Assembly (NCBI GenBank): GCA_036768485.1
Contig: JAVLUZ010000596.1
Coordinates: forward strand, 62,001 to 126,000
Length of the DNA stretch: 64,000 bases
DNA from: Mermis nigrescens
Taxonomy: Eukaryota; Nematoda; Enoplea; Mermithida; Mermithidae
Reading direction: 5' to 3'
Position numbers and translations under genes: made by a program. The notes beneath the pieces were generated by a model. The model was not told where the DNA came from, made no database searches, and worked only from the letters and a program-made list of their open reading frames with translations. This document shows, in pieces, positions 1 to 11,381 of the stretch. How positions within the stretch are numbered: the stretch's first letter is position 1; every line of letters begins with the position of its first letter.

Positions 1-2
1 TA

Positions 3-2840
3 AACGGTACCTGCTATAAGTACTTACCTGTAGAGTACAATAAAGAAATGTGGTTCGTCCTTCCTGGGAGCAAGGATTTAGTGCATTTTTCGGAAACGAT
101 TAATTGCTTACATAAAAAGATCGCAATTTTTCGAGATAAAAATAAATGGGTTACAGAACATGGCTTAATTCATGTTTCAGAGGTACCATTAGAGCTAAAC
201 TGGAAAGAAAATTTTAGCCTATTCCAGTTTAATACGCCAGTAGTCTTCCACGACCATTTAGCGGCTGGTGAACCAACTTTCGGGCTTTTTCGGAATTATC
301 TCTATAAAACCGAAAGATTAGAAAAAACATTGCATCGACTATTAGACTACACATCGGAAATGTCATTGCAACCAAGTGTAATTCGCGAAACACTAATAGG
401 GGCCGGAACAGAGGTCAAGACTGTGGTCCAAAGTGCCGAAAATGCGATGGAAAAACTAATTACTGCAAGTCAAAATAGTTTTTCCACTAATTTCAATTCT
501 TTATTAAAAGGACCAGTGCAATTGTTAATAAACTTTTTAATAATTGTATTAATTCTCGCAATCATTGCCTATTTTGCTTATTTATATATAAGTCAAAAAC
601 GCTCTGCAACAATGTATGCGTCTCCCAACGTTTCAACATCTACCCCCAGTGGATTAGGCGAAGCATTAAGGCGCATTATAAAACCACAGCGAATATTATT
701 GCCACTTAAGCAGGGCCGACGAAAAGTCACTTGGACAAGGACTTCCGGAGCACCCGGAGAATCCTCGGCCAGCATATTAACTGTGGCAACAGCGAGTAAA
801 ACACATGAATACACATTGCAAGTCAACGTAATATTAAATGACGAAATAGTAGTCTTAGCAATGTTAGACACGGGAGCCGTCTATTCCCTATTAGATCTAA
901 AAATTGCAAACAAATTGCCAAATTTGCGAGTGTATAAAAGTTCTATTCGCCCAATAGCAGCAAATGGAGGTGAAATAGAGATTTTAGGGTCAACAGTAAT
1001 AACAGTTTCAGCTTACGATGTGAAAGAAACAATTTTAGTCCACATTCAAAAAGATTGTGCTGCAGAATTACTCTTAGGCTCAAATTTTCTGTCTAGATTC
1101 AAAAACATTAACCTTAGTCTGGAAAAATCTACTATAAAACTTCGAGATGTTACAATGCCGTATCAAGGAATCACCTACCGCCCACCAGAGACGAGAAGCA
1201 CAATAGTGCTCGAATCTGATGAGACTATTTCATCTCGATCAGTTCAAACAATAATGGCAAGAACACCAAACAATTATCGGCCTGGGACTCAAGTTGTGTT
1301 CGACCCAAAAAACAGCCAATACGACGATAATGTTTATTATGCGCATTCTATCTGCACTGTGCTAGAGAATGGTACAATACCCATCCAGGCCTTGAACCCT
1401 AATACATATAATGTCAAGTTATATGCAAACACGCGGTTAGGAACAATAAACACGTATTTAGAGAATGTAGTAAATGTAGTGCAAGATCAAGGAAATACAG
1501 CAACGAATGCTGTGATAGGCAGTAACGTGGACAAATTTAGGCGATGGATCGAATATAATGCCGATGTTTCGCCATTGTTAAATAAAACTGAGCAGGCTGA
1601 AATAATAAATCTGCTCTCTAAATATCCAAATCTGTACGCTCTTGATGATATGGACTCTGGGAAAACAGATTTAGTCAGACATGCAATAGATACGGATAAA
1701 AATTTACCTGTCCATAAACACCCTTATCGTACTTCACCTGCAGAGAAAGAAATCATTATAAGGGAAATAAGAGCACTAGAAAATAAAGACATAATTCGAC
1801 CCAGCGTTTCACCCTGGTCGACAAATATCGTTTTAGTACGGAAAAAGGATGGAAAGCACCGAATGTGTATAGATTTTAGGGGCGTGAACAATATTACCAA
1901 GAAAAACGTATATCCATTACCTCGGATAGACGATATTCTAGACACCCTAAATGGAATGAAGTATTTTACAACACTCGACCAAGCTAATGCATATCACTCA
2001 ATACCGCTTAAGGAAAGCGATAAAGAAAAGACCGCATTTAACACACCAATAGGTCTATATGAATTCAACTACTTACCTTTCGGCCTATGTAACGCCCCGG
2101 CATCCTTTTCAAGGCTAATGGATATAGTCCTGTCAGGACTACAATGGCATATTTGCCTCGTTTACCTAGACGATGTATTAATTTTTGCGCCAACACATAT
2201 GGAAATGCTGCGCAGACTCGAAATTTTATTTGAGAGATTAAACGACGCAAATATGAAATTAAAACTATCCAAATGCAAATTTTCTTATGAGGAAACGCTA
2301 TATCTAGGATATGTAATTACGGGAAAAGGAATTTTACCGGACCCAAAGAAAATCGAGGCTGTTAAAATGATGCCCAGACCCACAAATGTCAAAGAAATAA
2401 AATCATTCTTAGGCATTGTTTCGTACTATCGAAAGTTCATAGAAAACTGCTCGAAAATTGCTGAACCGTTAAACCGTTTACTAAGAAAGGATAGAACTTT
2501 TGCTTGGAAGGATGAACAAGAAAATTCTTTCCAGAGCTTAAAAGAAAAACTGGTTGAATCACCCATCCTAGCCCATCCTGATTTTTCCAAGCCGTTTATA
2601 CTACAGACCGATGCGTCATACACTGGCATTGGAGCCGTTCTCTCTCAAATACAAGAGAGCGGAAAAGAACATCCAATAACTTACGCCAGTCGCACCCTAA
2701 TGAAAGCTGAAAAAAATTATTCAGTAACAGAACTTGAGACACTTGCGGTTGTTGAATTTATCAAATACTTTCGACCATATCTGTACCAGCAGGATAGTTA
2801 CTGTAGAAACGGATCATACGGCAGTAAAATCGATTCTTGA
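3..2840 (+). CDS. Env-like transmembrane region fused in frame to protease, RT and RNase H N-half (partial)
   Basis: The frame is open from the window edge; the first ATG is at 48, but codons from 3 align with element 2's Env, so the true start is upstream. Numbering from the ATG at 48, residues 1-150 form an Env-like ectodomain stem with an LPGS motif near the start. Residues about 160-182 are a strongly hydrophobic membrane segment. A basic linker follows to about 250. The protease has its active-site DTGA with Asp at 274 and an LLLG motif near 345. RT has YLDD at 706-709. RNase H has catalytic Asp 855 (TDAS) and Glu 895 (TELE). The frame is then lost near 2790 and ends at 2840. If translated as it stands, the polymerase would be tethered behind a membrane protein. 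The retroelement assignment is certain; that the N-terminal part is an envelope glycoprotein is inferred from the membrane segment and the homologue at 24.2-25.7 kb. Confidence 0.92.
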   Translation, partial: NGTCYKYLPVEYNKEMWFVLPGSKDLVHFSETINCLHKKIAIFRDKNKWVTEHGLIHVSEVPLELNWKENFSLFQFNTPVVFHDHLAAGEPTFGLFRNYLYKTERLEKTLHRLLDYTSEMSLQPSVIRETLIGAGTEVKTVVQSAENAMEKLITASQNSFSTNFNSLLKGPVQLLINFLIIVLILAIIAYFAYLYISQKRSATMYASPNVSTSTPSGLGEALRRIIKPQRILLPLKQGRRKVTWTRTSGAPGESSASILTVATASKTHEYTLQVNVILNDEIVVLAMLDTGAVYSLLDLKIANKLPNLRVYKSSIRPIAANGGEIEILGSTVITVSAYDVKETILVHIQKDCAAELLLGSNFLSRFKNINLSLEKSTIKLRDVTMPYQGITYRPPETRSTIVLESDETISSRSVQTIMARTPNNYRPGTQVVFDPKNSQYDDNVYYAHSICTVLENGTIPIQALNPNTYNVKLYANTRLGTINTYLENVVNVVQDQGNTATNAVIGSNVDKFRRWIEYNADVSPLLNKTEQAEIINLLSKYPNLYALDDMDSGKTDLVRHAIDTDKNLPVHKHPYRTSPAEKEIIIREIRALENKDIIRPSVSPWSTNIVLVRKKDGKHRMCIDFRGVNNITKKNVYPLPRIDDILDTLNGMKYFTTLDQANAYHSIPLKESDKEKTAFNTPIGLYEFNYLPFGLCNAPASFSRLMDIVLSGLQWHICLVYLDDVLIFAPTHMEMLRRLEILFERLNDANMKLKLSKCKFSYEETLYLGYVITGKGILPDPKKIEAVKMMPRPTNVKEIKSFLGIVSYYRKFIENCSKIAEPLNRLLRKDRTFAWKDEQENSFQSLKEKLVESPILAHPDFSKPFILQTDASYTGIGAVLSQIQESGKEHPITYASRTLMKAEKNYSVTELETLAVVEFIKYFRPYLYQQDSYCRNGSYGSKIDS

Positions 2841-4497
2841 AAAACCAAACCCCTCAGCAAGAATCACTCGATGGGGACTTGCTATTGCAGGGATAAAAAT
2901 TGACGTAGTACCACGGAGAGGAATAACGAATCAAAATGCAGATTCGCTGTCTCGTCTACCCAACCCATGGGAAAACAGTTATTTTAACATTGACGAAAAT
3001 AGAATGGAGCAAAAGAATGCAGAAAAGTACGAAATAAACGTAATACAGGCAGAAAAGACAGACCCAAACCCCCAGCGGTCTAAACTAGTAGGAGGGATTA
3101 GTGCCCTACAGAAAGAAGACCCAGAGTTGCAAAGCTTTTTTCTAGAAGGAAAATGTCCCGAAGGATTTTTACTCGAAGACGAAACGCTTTACAAAATCGA
3201 TGAAAAGACAAGAAGGATGGTGATCCCAACCATAATCGTACCAATTATTATTCAAGCTCACCATGATGATGAGTTTGCGGGGCATTTTGGCGCACGCAAG
3301 ACTGTGCGATTAATCACCAAAAAATATTTTTGGAAACACATGACTAAAGAAATTACAGCTTACTGTAACTCTTGTGACCTCTGCCAGCGTAACAAACCAG
3401 CGCGCCAGAAAATTACTGCTAGTTTACAGTCTATTTCATCGTCAAGATCTTTCGAAAGGGTCGCAGTTGACTGCGTAGGACCGCTAAATCTTACCGAAAA
3501 CGGAAACAAATACATAATAGTCTTTATTGACTATTTTACTAAGTACATAGAGGCGTTTGTAACGCCAGATATAAGTGCACATACGGTGGCAAAAATTTTT
3601 GTCACACAAATAGTTTGCAAGCATGGAGCCCCCCAAATTTTACAATCAGATAGAGGCTCTGATTTTACCTCACAACTTATGCAAGAAATAACTGCACTTT
3701 TTAAAACACACCAGGTTTTTACTACTGCATATCACCCAATTGCGAATGGAGAGGTAGAAAGGGCAAATCAAACTTTAATCACAAGGATAAGGATGTATTT
3801 AGACAAGAACGAAATCGACTGGGATGAGCATTTACCATTTGCTGTTTTTGCAACCAATATACATGATAATGAAACAACTGGGTGCAGTCCCTTCTTATTA
3901 ATGTATGGACGAACACCTAAGCTTCCTATAGATACAGTTCTGCAATACAAACGTCCTTTTTACCTAATTGATCTCAGCACTTACGAAGAAGAGGTCAAAA
4001 AACATTTTTCAGAAGCGCTAACAACAGTACAGCAACAGATAGAATTATCACAACAAAAATACCTGGAAGTGCGAAATGTAAAAGCGAAAGATACGGAGTG
4101 TAAAATAGGTGATTTAGTGTTATTAGAGAATGAAGCGATAAAACGAGGTACGCCAAAAAAGCTTCAGCCAATATATACTGGTCCGTATCGTATCACAGGC
4201 GTAAGCTACCCAAATGTCACCATAAATATTGGTGATAACCGAAACCAGGTAGTACATGTTAATCGAATCAAAAAGTATCAGGCCCGACGAACCGAAACGC
4301 TAGAAACACCTGAGAAAAGATTAAGCGAATTGAAGGACAAAAAAACTGACGAACTTCATCATATTCAAAAAGAACCTATTATGCATACTAAAGAATTTGA
4401 CCAAGGAATGGAAGAAACCGACCATGACGCTCAGCCAATTCGGCACCATTATTTTTTGAGGAGCCAACAGCGACCGTCATCAGCCGAGGACGGCTGA
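2734..4497 (+). CDS. RNase H C-half and integrase of element 1 (shifted frame)
   Basis: This continues the polyprotein in another frame; homology resumes at about 2790 with the third RNase H acidic residue (ETDH). A NADSLSRLP stretch, typical of the RNase H-integrase junction in Ty3 elements, follows. The integrase zinc finger is HHCC-like (AHHDD, GHF, CNSCDLC). The catalytic core is DD35E, with Asp 246 (VDC), Asp 306 (SDRG) and Glu 342 (VER) counted from 2734. A GPY motif near residue 480 marks the C-terminal GPY/F domain. The first 18 or so residues before 2790 are an out-of-frame shadow. The stop is a TGA immediately before the purine tract. No slippery heptamer is visible at the shift, and it falls inside RNase H, so I read it as a mutation rather than programmed frameshifting. 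Confidence 0.93.
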   Translation: MRHLRLLNLSNTFDHICTSRIVTVETDHTAVKSILEKPNPSARITRWGLAIAGIKIDVVPRRGITNQNADSLSRLPNPWENSYFNIDENRMEQKNAEKYEINVIQAEKTDPNPQRSKLVGGISALQKEDPELQSFFLEGKCPEGFLLEDETLYKIDEKTRRMVIPTIIVPIIIQAHHDDEFAGHFGARKTVRLITKKYFWKHMTKEITAYCNSCDLCQRNKPARQKITASLQSISSSRSFERVAVDCVGPLNLTENGNKYIIVFIDYFTKYIEAFVTPDISAHTVAKIFVTQIVCKHGAPQILQSDRGSDFTSQLMQEITALFKTHQVFTTAYHPIANGEVERANQTLITRIRMYLDKNEIDWDEHLPFAVFATNIHDNETTGCSPFLLMYGRTPKLPIDTVLQYKRPFYLIDLSTYEEEVKKHFSEALTTVQQQIELSQQKYLEVRNVKAKDTECKIGDLVLLENEAIKRGTPKKLQPIYTGPYRITGVSYPNVTINIGDNRNQVVHVNRIKKYQARRTETLETPEKRLSELKDKKTDELHHIQKEPIMHTKEFDQGMEETDHDAQPIRHHYFLRSQQRPSSAEDG

Positions 4498-4501
4498 TCC
4501 T

Positions 4502-4512
4502 AAAGGGAGGCG
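4502..4512 (+). other. Polypurine tract of element 1
   Basis: AAAGGGAGGCG lies directly before the TG of the 3' LTR and just after the integrase stop. This is where the plus-strand primer tract is expected. Confidence 0.8.
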
Positions 4513-5562
4513 TGTCAAGACGAAACCCAATCTGTACAGTTTCTTCTTATTTTTGTCTATCACTTTAAACTTGTCATTATCTAAATATGTTAACTCCGCG
4601 AGTCATTTATAACTACATATATAGTATGTAAGATGAAACCAATACTGTATTTCAGCGTGATCGAGTTATAATGCGTTAGGACCGTAGATTGTATGTATGT
4701 TTCGCGTTTTTGCTAAAAGTAAGCATGGCCATGCGGAGAAAAGCGGTGACTTAAAAGAAGAAAGGCGAAATTGAATACATGGTAAAAATATTCGAATGGT
4801 AGACATGAAGACTCCGAAGAAGGGATTAAAACGAAGTTCCAGACACAACACCAAAGTTGATTTAAGTGATATAAAAGCCAGACAGAGTGGCTGGGAGTCA
4901 AAACCAAACCGAGTCTGAATCCGCGCAGCAAATACTAATTTATAAAAATAATGTATCAATTAGCATTGTGAAATATGCTAAGGAATAGGAATGATTTAAC
5001 ACATAACTATGCAACAATCCCTTTAAGCGTAGCAATACGCGCAATAATGAGATTGATACAAAAAGCGGCGAGTCTAAAAGAGCTGCACAAAATATAGCGG
5101 ATGCGGGAGGTTAAAAGAGGTTAAAAGGTCACAATTCAAGTCAAAACAACACCCATAAAATACAAGCGGATCCTGTGAAAAATATATCACTAGCCAGAGT
5201 AAGCAAAGCCTGTTCTGCTCCGACCCGTCAGGATTAAGCTTAACTTTAATCCTTTTGCCTGCTAGACTGCATGACTCCAAAAAAAGTATAAAACTTGGAT
5301 TAGAGCGGCAAAAGGGCTCAGTATCTCTTGGAGTCGTCGTCTAATTAGCAACGCCTTTCGCCGATTTCTTTCGCATTACGGCCAGCAATTTTATTCGATT
5401 ATATATATTTCGTCTTTGTTTTGGACCCTCAGCGATCCATTGTAAGTAAAATTAAATAACTTACTTTATTCGAAATTAGAGATCACCCCAACCCTTAGGC
5501 CATTCACCTAAAGCATCTTTTAATATCATAAGAGTAAAGCGTTGCATTTCCCGAACCTGACA
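4513..5562 (+). repeat. 3' LTR of element 1 (1,050 bp)
   Basis: The LTR begins TGTCA and ends TGACA, a perfect 5-bp terminal inverted repeat, and follows the purine tract. It is long for a Ty3-type LTR. A canonical TATAAAA at 5287-5293 is followed by an initiator-like TCAGT at 5318-5322, giving a U3/R boundary near 5320. A second TATAAAAG occurs at 4870-4877. ATTAAA at about 5450 is the best polyadenylation-signal candidate; I see no AATAAA. The sequence after the LTR is CCTGG, the possible target duplication. Confidence 0.88.
5287..5322 (+). promoter_or_regulatory. LTR core promoter (TATA box plus initiator)
   Basis: TATAAAA lies 33 bases upstream of the A of TCAGT. The spacing fits an RNA polymerase II TATA-Inr promoter. 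This is inference from motifs only. Confidence 0.45.
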
Positions 5563-6929
5563 CCTGGGGTAGAGGCCAAGGCACAATGGTTAAGGATAGG
5601 AAGTACTATAGGATATACAATAGTTAAGGATAGGGCATAGTTGAGGAGTGGAAGGGGTAAATTGAGCCTAAGCAAGCCAAGCCAAGCCTGGGGTTGAACT
5701 ATGATTAAAACTAAAGTAAGTGTAAAGTGAGTGCAATGTAACCCAATGTAAATTGTCTGACATACATGCCCATACTAATGCCCATGTGCCCCAGGAGGAG
5801 GGGGAGTTCCACCCAATATGTCAAGCATGTTTCCCCTACCATGCAATTCTTATAAGCAGTGGTCCACTCTTGCTATCACTGCCACTCAGTCTTAAATATA
5901 TCTAAAATGTGCCAAGACAAAACTAAGCCCAAGGACTGAGTAAGAGTGTAAACTAAGCCTAGCTCAGCTAGGGGAGTAAATTGGGGCCTAACAAGTAATA
6001 AGCTGCATATATATAAGTATGACTTCCTGGTCCTTGGACTTCCTAGTCCTTAGTCACTTACTGGCCTTTTTGACTTCCTGGTCTTTTGTCACTTCCACGC
6101 CCTTTGTCACGCAGTCCACTATTGCTACCTCTGCCATTGCAAATAATGGAACGATTGAGCTAAAATCTTGGATTTAGATTGAATCAAGCATGTGTTGTAA
6201 AACATGCTCCTCACATGCTGTAAGTTTGTGAACTAATTTAGCTGAAAATATGTTATTATGGGTCATGGTCAAGAACATCTTGTTGTTTTACTGTTTTTAG
6301 CTATTTTTACATGAAAATACACCATTTTTGGCTCAAATAGCTCAATAGTTGGTTGTGCACGTACAGCTTGTGCTTAGCATGCTAACTGCAAGATGCAAAT
6401 GCACTCAGTATATCATAAATACTTTTAATTATCTTATAGATAAGTGGTGCAATTGAGCTATATTTTAGCATTTTCAGGCATAAAGACAGAATGTGCTCTG
6501 TCCAATGTTATTTTACCCTATGAACCTCTGTCTTGCAAAGGAGATCAACATCAAATTTTGCATTGATAATGATTAATGTAGGCATAGCATTTATATAAGC
6601 ATTTGGACTGTTACTAAAACATGGTGAAAATAATATACTGTAAAAGTGGATACATGAGGAACAATAGCTCAAATGGATTTAGAATTTGACATACAGGTCG
6701 TACACCTTTAACAAAATGTGTACTATTAGCAGAGATGAGCACAAAACAACTCTCACTATTATATATACTTAGGTCTCTGAGGCTATTCTTCTCTGCTGAG
6801 GAGTTTAACAAAACCATTCATTTCAATACAATTAATGCCTAAGAAACATAATTAATATGTATTATCACCTTTAGTAGGTTCAATCACTTATTTTAGACAA
6901 TTAGAAAGAAAGTGTAGGCAAATTGAGTA
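5563..6929. other. Non-coding stretch downstream of element 1
   Basis: I see no gene. At about 6025-6120 there are degenerate short repeats of a 'cttcctggtcctt/gtcac' type. The rest is AT-rich with no long open frame or terminal repeat. Confidence 0.6.
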
Positions 6930-7102
6930 CTTTGGAAAAAAGTGTGCAGCATTTGGAAAAAGTGCAGTTTGAAAAAAAATTTTGTGCAGAGTTTGGAAAA
7001 AAGTGCAGTTTGGAAAAAAAGTGTAAAGCGTTTGGAAAAAATGTGCAGAGTTAGGAAAAAAGTGTGCAGAGTTTGGAAAAAGGTGTGCAGAGTGTGGAAA
7101 AA
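6930..7102. repeat. 21-bp minisatellite, GTTTGGAAAAAAGTGTGCAG type
   Basis: There are about eight units of roughly 21 bp built on GTTTGGAAAAA plus GTGCAGA. The same core recurs in the four arrays inside family X arms (12.0, 13.2, 28.7 and 29.8 kb). Open frames across it encode only repeat peptides and are not genes. Confidence 0.85.
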
Positions 7103-7318
7103 TACCAAGATTTTTTTTGTACAAGGTCCGTTTGTACCTGTACAAAGATGGTCCCTAAAAGTCTTCACACATTTTGTACACAAAAATTCCTGACAATTCT
7201 CAATACATGCCTGATGCAAAAATACTTTGTTGGTGCTTTGAAAAGAAATATGGACAAAACATATCGTGTATCGTATTCAAGATCATTTGATTTTTAAAAA
7301 GGGGAAGAATGTAATGCT

Positions 7319-7820
7319 CATACATGGGCAGCAACAAAATTCTGGGGTGCAAGTTTTTTCACATGTAAAAAAAGGGCCTTAAACATAGTGGAATGGCAAA
7401 AAAACGCTATTTTTGAACGCTTCTCATAGAACACTATTTGCAAAGGAGAATTGCTGAGAAAATAAAAAATTTTAAAAAATCTAATTCTGGGGGGATTATT
7501 TTGATTTATGGGGGTATTTTAATTTCTTGGGGGGGGTGTATACCATACTTGGGCAGCAAGAAAATTCCCGGAGGGGGAGGTGCATGTAAGATTTTTCAAA
7601 GGTTAAAACGTGGCCTCAAAAATGTTTGTAGGGCAAAAAAACCCAATTTTTCAACATTTCTTGTCAAGCATTATCCATTGGCATCAAAAATTATTGCAAA
7701 AAAAACAAAAAAAATTTAAAAATTGGATTCTGGGGGGTATTTTGCTTTCTTGGGGGGTGCATCCCCCAACCTCTCCACCCCATGCTCAGGTGTGGTGCAT
7801 TCCCCAAACACCCAAGTGTG
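7319..7820 (+). mobile_element. Z1: short hAT-like MITE, split by nested copy Z2
   Basis: The left part is 7319-7543, beginning CATACATGGGCAGC. The right remnant is 7795-7820, ending CCAAGTGTG. The two parts join across Z2. The flanking 8-mers GTAATGCT (7311-7318) and GTAAAGAT (7821-7828) match at 6 of 8 positions and are the likely old target duplication. Confidence 0.75.
7544..7794 (+). mobile_element. Z2: family Z copy inserted into Z1
   Basis: It begins CATACTTGGGCAGC and ends CTCAGGTGTG. The flanking 8-mers GTGTATAC and GTGCATTC (6 of 8) are both Z1 sequence. The family's conserved middle (a caagcayyatccattggcat-type stretch) and G-runs are present. Confidence 0.8.
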
Positions 7821-7828
7821 GTAAAGAT

Positions 7829-9600
7829 TCTTACCACTTGTGGTTGACACAGGATGATAGTGGGAGGGAGCTTTTTTATGTGCTCATAAGTAAATATTCT
7901 TAAATGTAGAACAATCTTCTACTTTTTCCTGTAGATGGTGGAACTCTTATTTTTGTTTGTATAAATATCTGTTTTTTCTCTAAATCTAAAAAATCTCTTT
8001 CAATCTAACATAACCAACATCATTTGTACATATCTACATTTACAATGTTGGTACCCACATTAGGTATGTAGTACCACAAAAATGAGTTAAATTGTAAATT
8101 TACTTAGAAATGTCTAAGATGATATTAGAAAATGCATTATACATAATTTGGAAGGATATCAAAAATTCTGACATCAAAATAAAGAACAAAAGGATTATAA
8201 ATTCGGAGTTGCTTCAAAAGTAAAATTAACAAACAAAGATATAGTAATATACAAAACAATAATAAGGATATGACGCCAATCAGAAATGCCAGTGGAAACA
8301 AAGAAAAGCATTCCAAATGGCATGAATTGGCGAGCGTTTATTCCTATTAAGAAATTTCTTGATTTGGTTTTGGAGGGGGCGTGCCCTTGTGCTAACCCTC
8401 CTTGGCTATGCCCTTCGTTTGCAATTCTGAATTTGCAGAAATAGTCAGAGATTTTGATTAAACAAATTTTTAGATCTTATCAGAGCCTGTGAAATTTGAA
8501 TAATAAGAATGATTCAAAAACATTAAATTTGGCACTAGCCTGGAAATTTAGGGTTATAGCAGCTAAAACTATGCAAAAATATTGCATTATATGCTAAGTT
8601 ACTGAGAATGATTTCAAAAATTTTATGAATTAAATTTGTATATTATATCAAGGCCGCCACCCCTCTTGTTTTTGAATATACAAGACGCAGCAACACACAA
8701 TTACAAACACACATGGGCATTTTGTTTGAGCAAGTAGTTATGTAGAAGTAAATGTCTAGCACATTCATCAGGAACCAACTTTTTTGTCTACTTGCTGAAA
8801 ATAGGCACTTTTGAGACGCCTCATTTTTTGTGCCATACACGTCTGTTCATAAACAAATGTTGTGTACATACAAGATTTAAAAGCATGGAAAGAGCAAAGT
8901 GGTGCAACAGAAGTCAATGTACGTACAATGTAGTCTCTCTCAAAATGAGGACCAATGTACACATACATATTTTACATTATTTTATAGAAAATAGAGGGCA
9001 CTTTTGCTTTTGAAGACTGATACAAATAAATGCTCCAATGTGTGTTGACTATATACAGATGAACAGCATGACCTATCTGGGATCAGCCAGCCTTAGGGGT
9101 CAAGCATAAAGCATGCAGTAATCTACAGTTTCTGGTCAATTTCATTCAGTTTTGGTGAAAATCCTTAATTTTCACCAACTTTAACTGTCATTTTATCCGC
9201 TTTTTCTCAGAAAATTTTTCATTCTTCTACTCTGAGGGTCTAGAATCATTAATTTAATTTTTATAAAAAATTTATAAAAGTCCTGCTCAGCTCAACAAAT
9301 CATAATTTTTTAGAATAAAATTCTCACTATATCAGCAGACTAGTATCTCATAAATCACTGTTGTCCAGAAAGCTGCAGGTCTGATTTATCTCACTTTGTG
9401 AACAGAAAAGTACATAATATTTTCCGCTCAGTGAGACTACACCACGACTTCATTATTCACACGCATTTTGCTGTGAATACGCAATTTTGTATCATTGATG
9501 TTGCAAATTTGCGACCATTCTCGCATTCCATCTTCACCTCCCTGCAGCAGAAACCTGGGAAAGGTCGTGCGGGCTATCCACTTCATGCAGTTTTTGTCTA
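7829..9600. other. AT-rich non-coding stretch
   Basis: No supportable gene or repeat structure is seen. Short open frames on both strands around 8.64-9.0 kb overlap each other and have no recognisable domain. Confidence 0.5.
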
Positions 9601-9745
9601 ATTTAAGTTATTATGCATACCAGCAATTGTCGCACCGCAATGCTCTTTGCTCATTAAAAACCATGAGCAAAAGCAGCTTAGCAAAATTTGTGCGACTCTT
9701 TGCTGCACGTTGCACTTTCTCCACAGTTTCCTGTATTAGGCAAAT
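9601..9745 (-). pseudogene. Possible BEN-domain-like fragment
   Basis: The minus strand has a short frame reading through 'NFAKLLLLMVFNEQRAL', with helix-rich residue spacing that recalls BEN domains. It has no start, splice sites or neighbouring exons that I can defend. The resemblance is from memory of the family pattern and is weak. Confidence 0.2.
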
Positions 9746-9770
9746 GCCTTCCAGTAAATAGGTAAATGTG

Positions 9771-11381
9771 AGAGCAAATTCACAAACGGGTCGGCCTGGG
9801 TTACTGCTATCTGAATTTCATCAAAGCATATCAGTCACTTGAATTTAAAAGAATGCAGCCTATGTGTGTGCTTCTTTTATTTGCACACAATTCAGTTAAT
9901 AGTTATGTAAGATTATACATTAGTTGGTGTTTTCACTTTTAATTCTTTAAGTCACTTTTCACTGCCTTTTAAGTAGATATGACAATGTTATTTTCCTTTA
10001 AATTGATTAATATGTACCTATATTTTAAGCATTAACAATTCATTTTAGCCAACTTGAACATCAAAAGATTACTAATAGAAACATAAACCTGAAAATCTGA
10101 AGTATTTCAGGTGTTTTCTGCTAGTTGGCTGGGTTTCAGTAGCGCAGGGATGGTAAACAAATCATTGCTGAGTGAACTTTATACATGCACAATCGGCATT
10201 ATGTCAACTTGATTCCTTGCTCACATTGTCCATATTGCAGTATCTAATGTAATAGGCCCTGCATCTTTCAGGGTTTAAAAAATAGACTAGCTAACATTAT
10301 GTTCGATTTATATGCTTTTCCATAATCTTATCCTAGCAGTTCAGCATCCACTCTGTATCCTGTTTTACTTACACACATACAGAAATGTGTTCTTAATAAA
10401 GAGCATACAGAATGTTTTAACTGTTCCTTGCAATGCATCCTCCCGGATCAAAACTTTATCATATGAGCTCTACTATGACATTTTTGAATTTACCAATTTT
10501 TCTTATTTAAAGGTATTATATAGTTTTTTGCTCTATGTATATGTATTTTGGCAGAGTCTGAAACTCTTTCAGTTATGACAGGAATAATCATAAGAAATAA
10601 GACACAAATTATTTATTAAAGGATGTCATTGCATGGGGGATGTCTCAAAAATACATTAAATAAATGTATAAGCTCTAATGCTGTAAGGAATTAAAATTAT
10701 TAGTGTTTTTGTGAAAAGAACCTATGTATTCTAATTTATAAGACATTTGCTCAGAAATAGTTTTTATATCATCATGCTGCTGCAGCAGTTTGAACAGAAA
10801 TTCTTTGATAAGATGGTATAACTTAAATTTATTATTCCAATATACTATTAATTCTTATTAGATTATTATTATTGTACCCCATAATTCAAAAATCTGCAGA
10901 ATTACACAATAAAAACAAGCAGATCTTCTAAGATTAGGTAAAAATTCCATTATATGCAGTACTACAAGCAAGAAGGCAATTTGAATCCAATAAAAAACGA
11001 GATTTGAAGGCATGTACCACCAGAGTTTACCCCTTAACAATCTTTAGTGCAATGCAAGGATTGCTTTTATAATACCTGTTGTTTCTTTAGTAAGTTTACA
11101 AACACATTTAAATTTAGCAATGTTTTTCAAATTATTTTATGCCATTTCTCTACTCTACAGGTTAAATTTTTGACATTCATTTTTGACGAATGTAGGAATA
11201 CAACAATTTTTGGCATTTATAAATACATAAAATTGTAGATGGAACGGTTTTTACCACTTTGAAATTGGCCCAATATTTGCCCAGTTGCAAATTTGGCGCT
11301 CTAGCTGAAAAGAGACTAATAATTTGTATAATTCCAACCATACAAAGCATGTTGGTGATTTAGCCATGCGGCACTAGTAAC
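9771..11381. other. AT-rich non-coding stretch
   Basis: No gene or paired repeat was found. Short frames at 10.3 and 10.9-11.2 kb are hydrophobic by AT composition only. Confidence 0.5.

Larger units (their letters stand above)
1..5562 (+). mobile_element. Element 1: Ty3/gypsy-like LTR retroelement with Env-like gene upstream of pol, 5' end outside window
   Basis: The order seen is Env-like C-terminal half, aspartic protease, reverse transcriptase, RNase H, zinc-binding integrase with a GPY/F-type tail, purine tract, 3' LTR. The protease-RT-RNase H-integrase order is that of Ty3/gypsy (Metaviridae). The Env-like part precedes the protease, which is not the standard order. The 5' LTR, gag and the N-terminal half of the Env-like protein lie before position 1. 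Only one obvious lesion is visible, a frameshift near 2790, so this is a comparatively young copy. The reading frame is open to the window edge. The target duplication cannot be checked because the 5' flank is missing. Confidence 0.93.

Noticed and set aside
2780..2800. Programmed ribosomal frameshift between the two pol frames of element 1
   Set aside because: It falls inside RNase H between two catalytic residues, there is no slippery heptamer, and the family normally reads through here. A one-base mutation is simpler.
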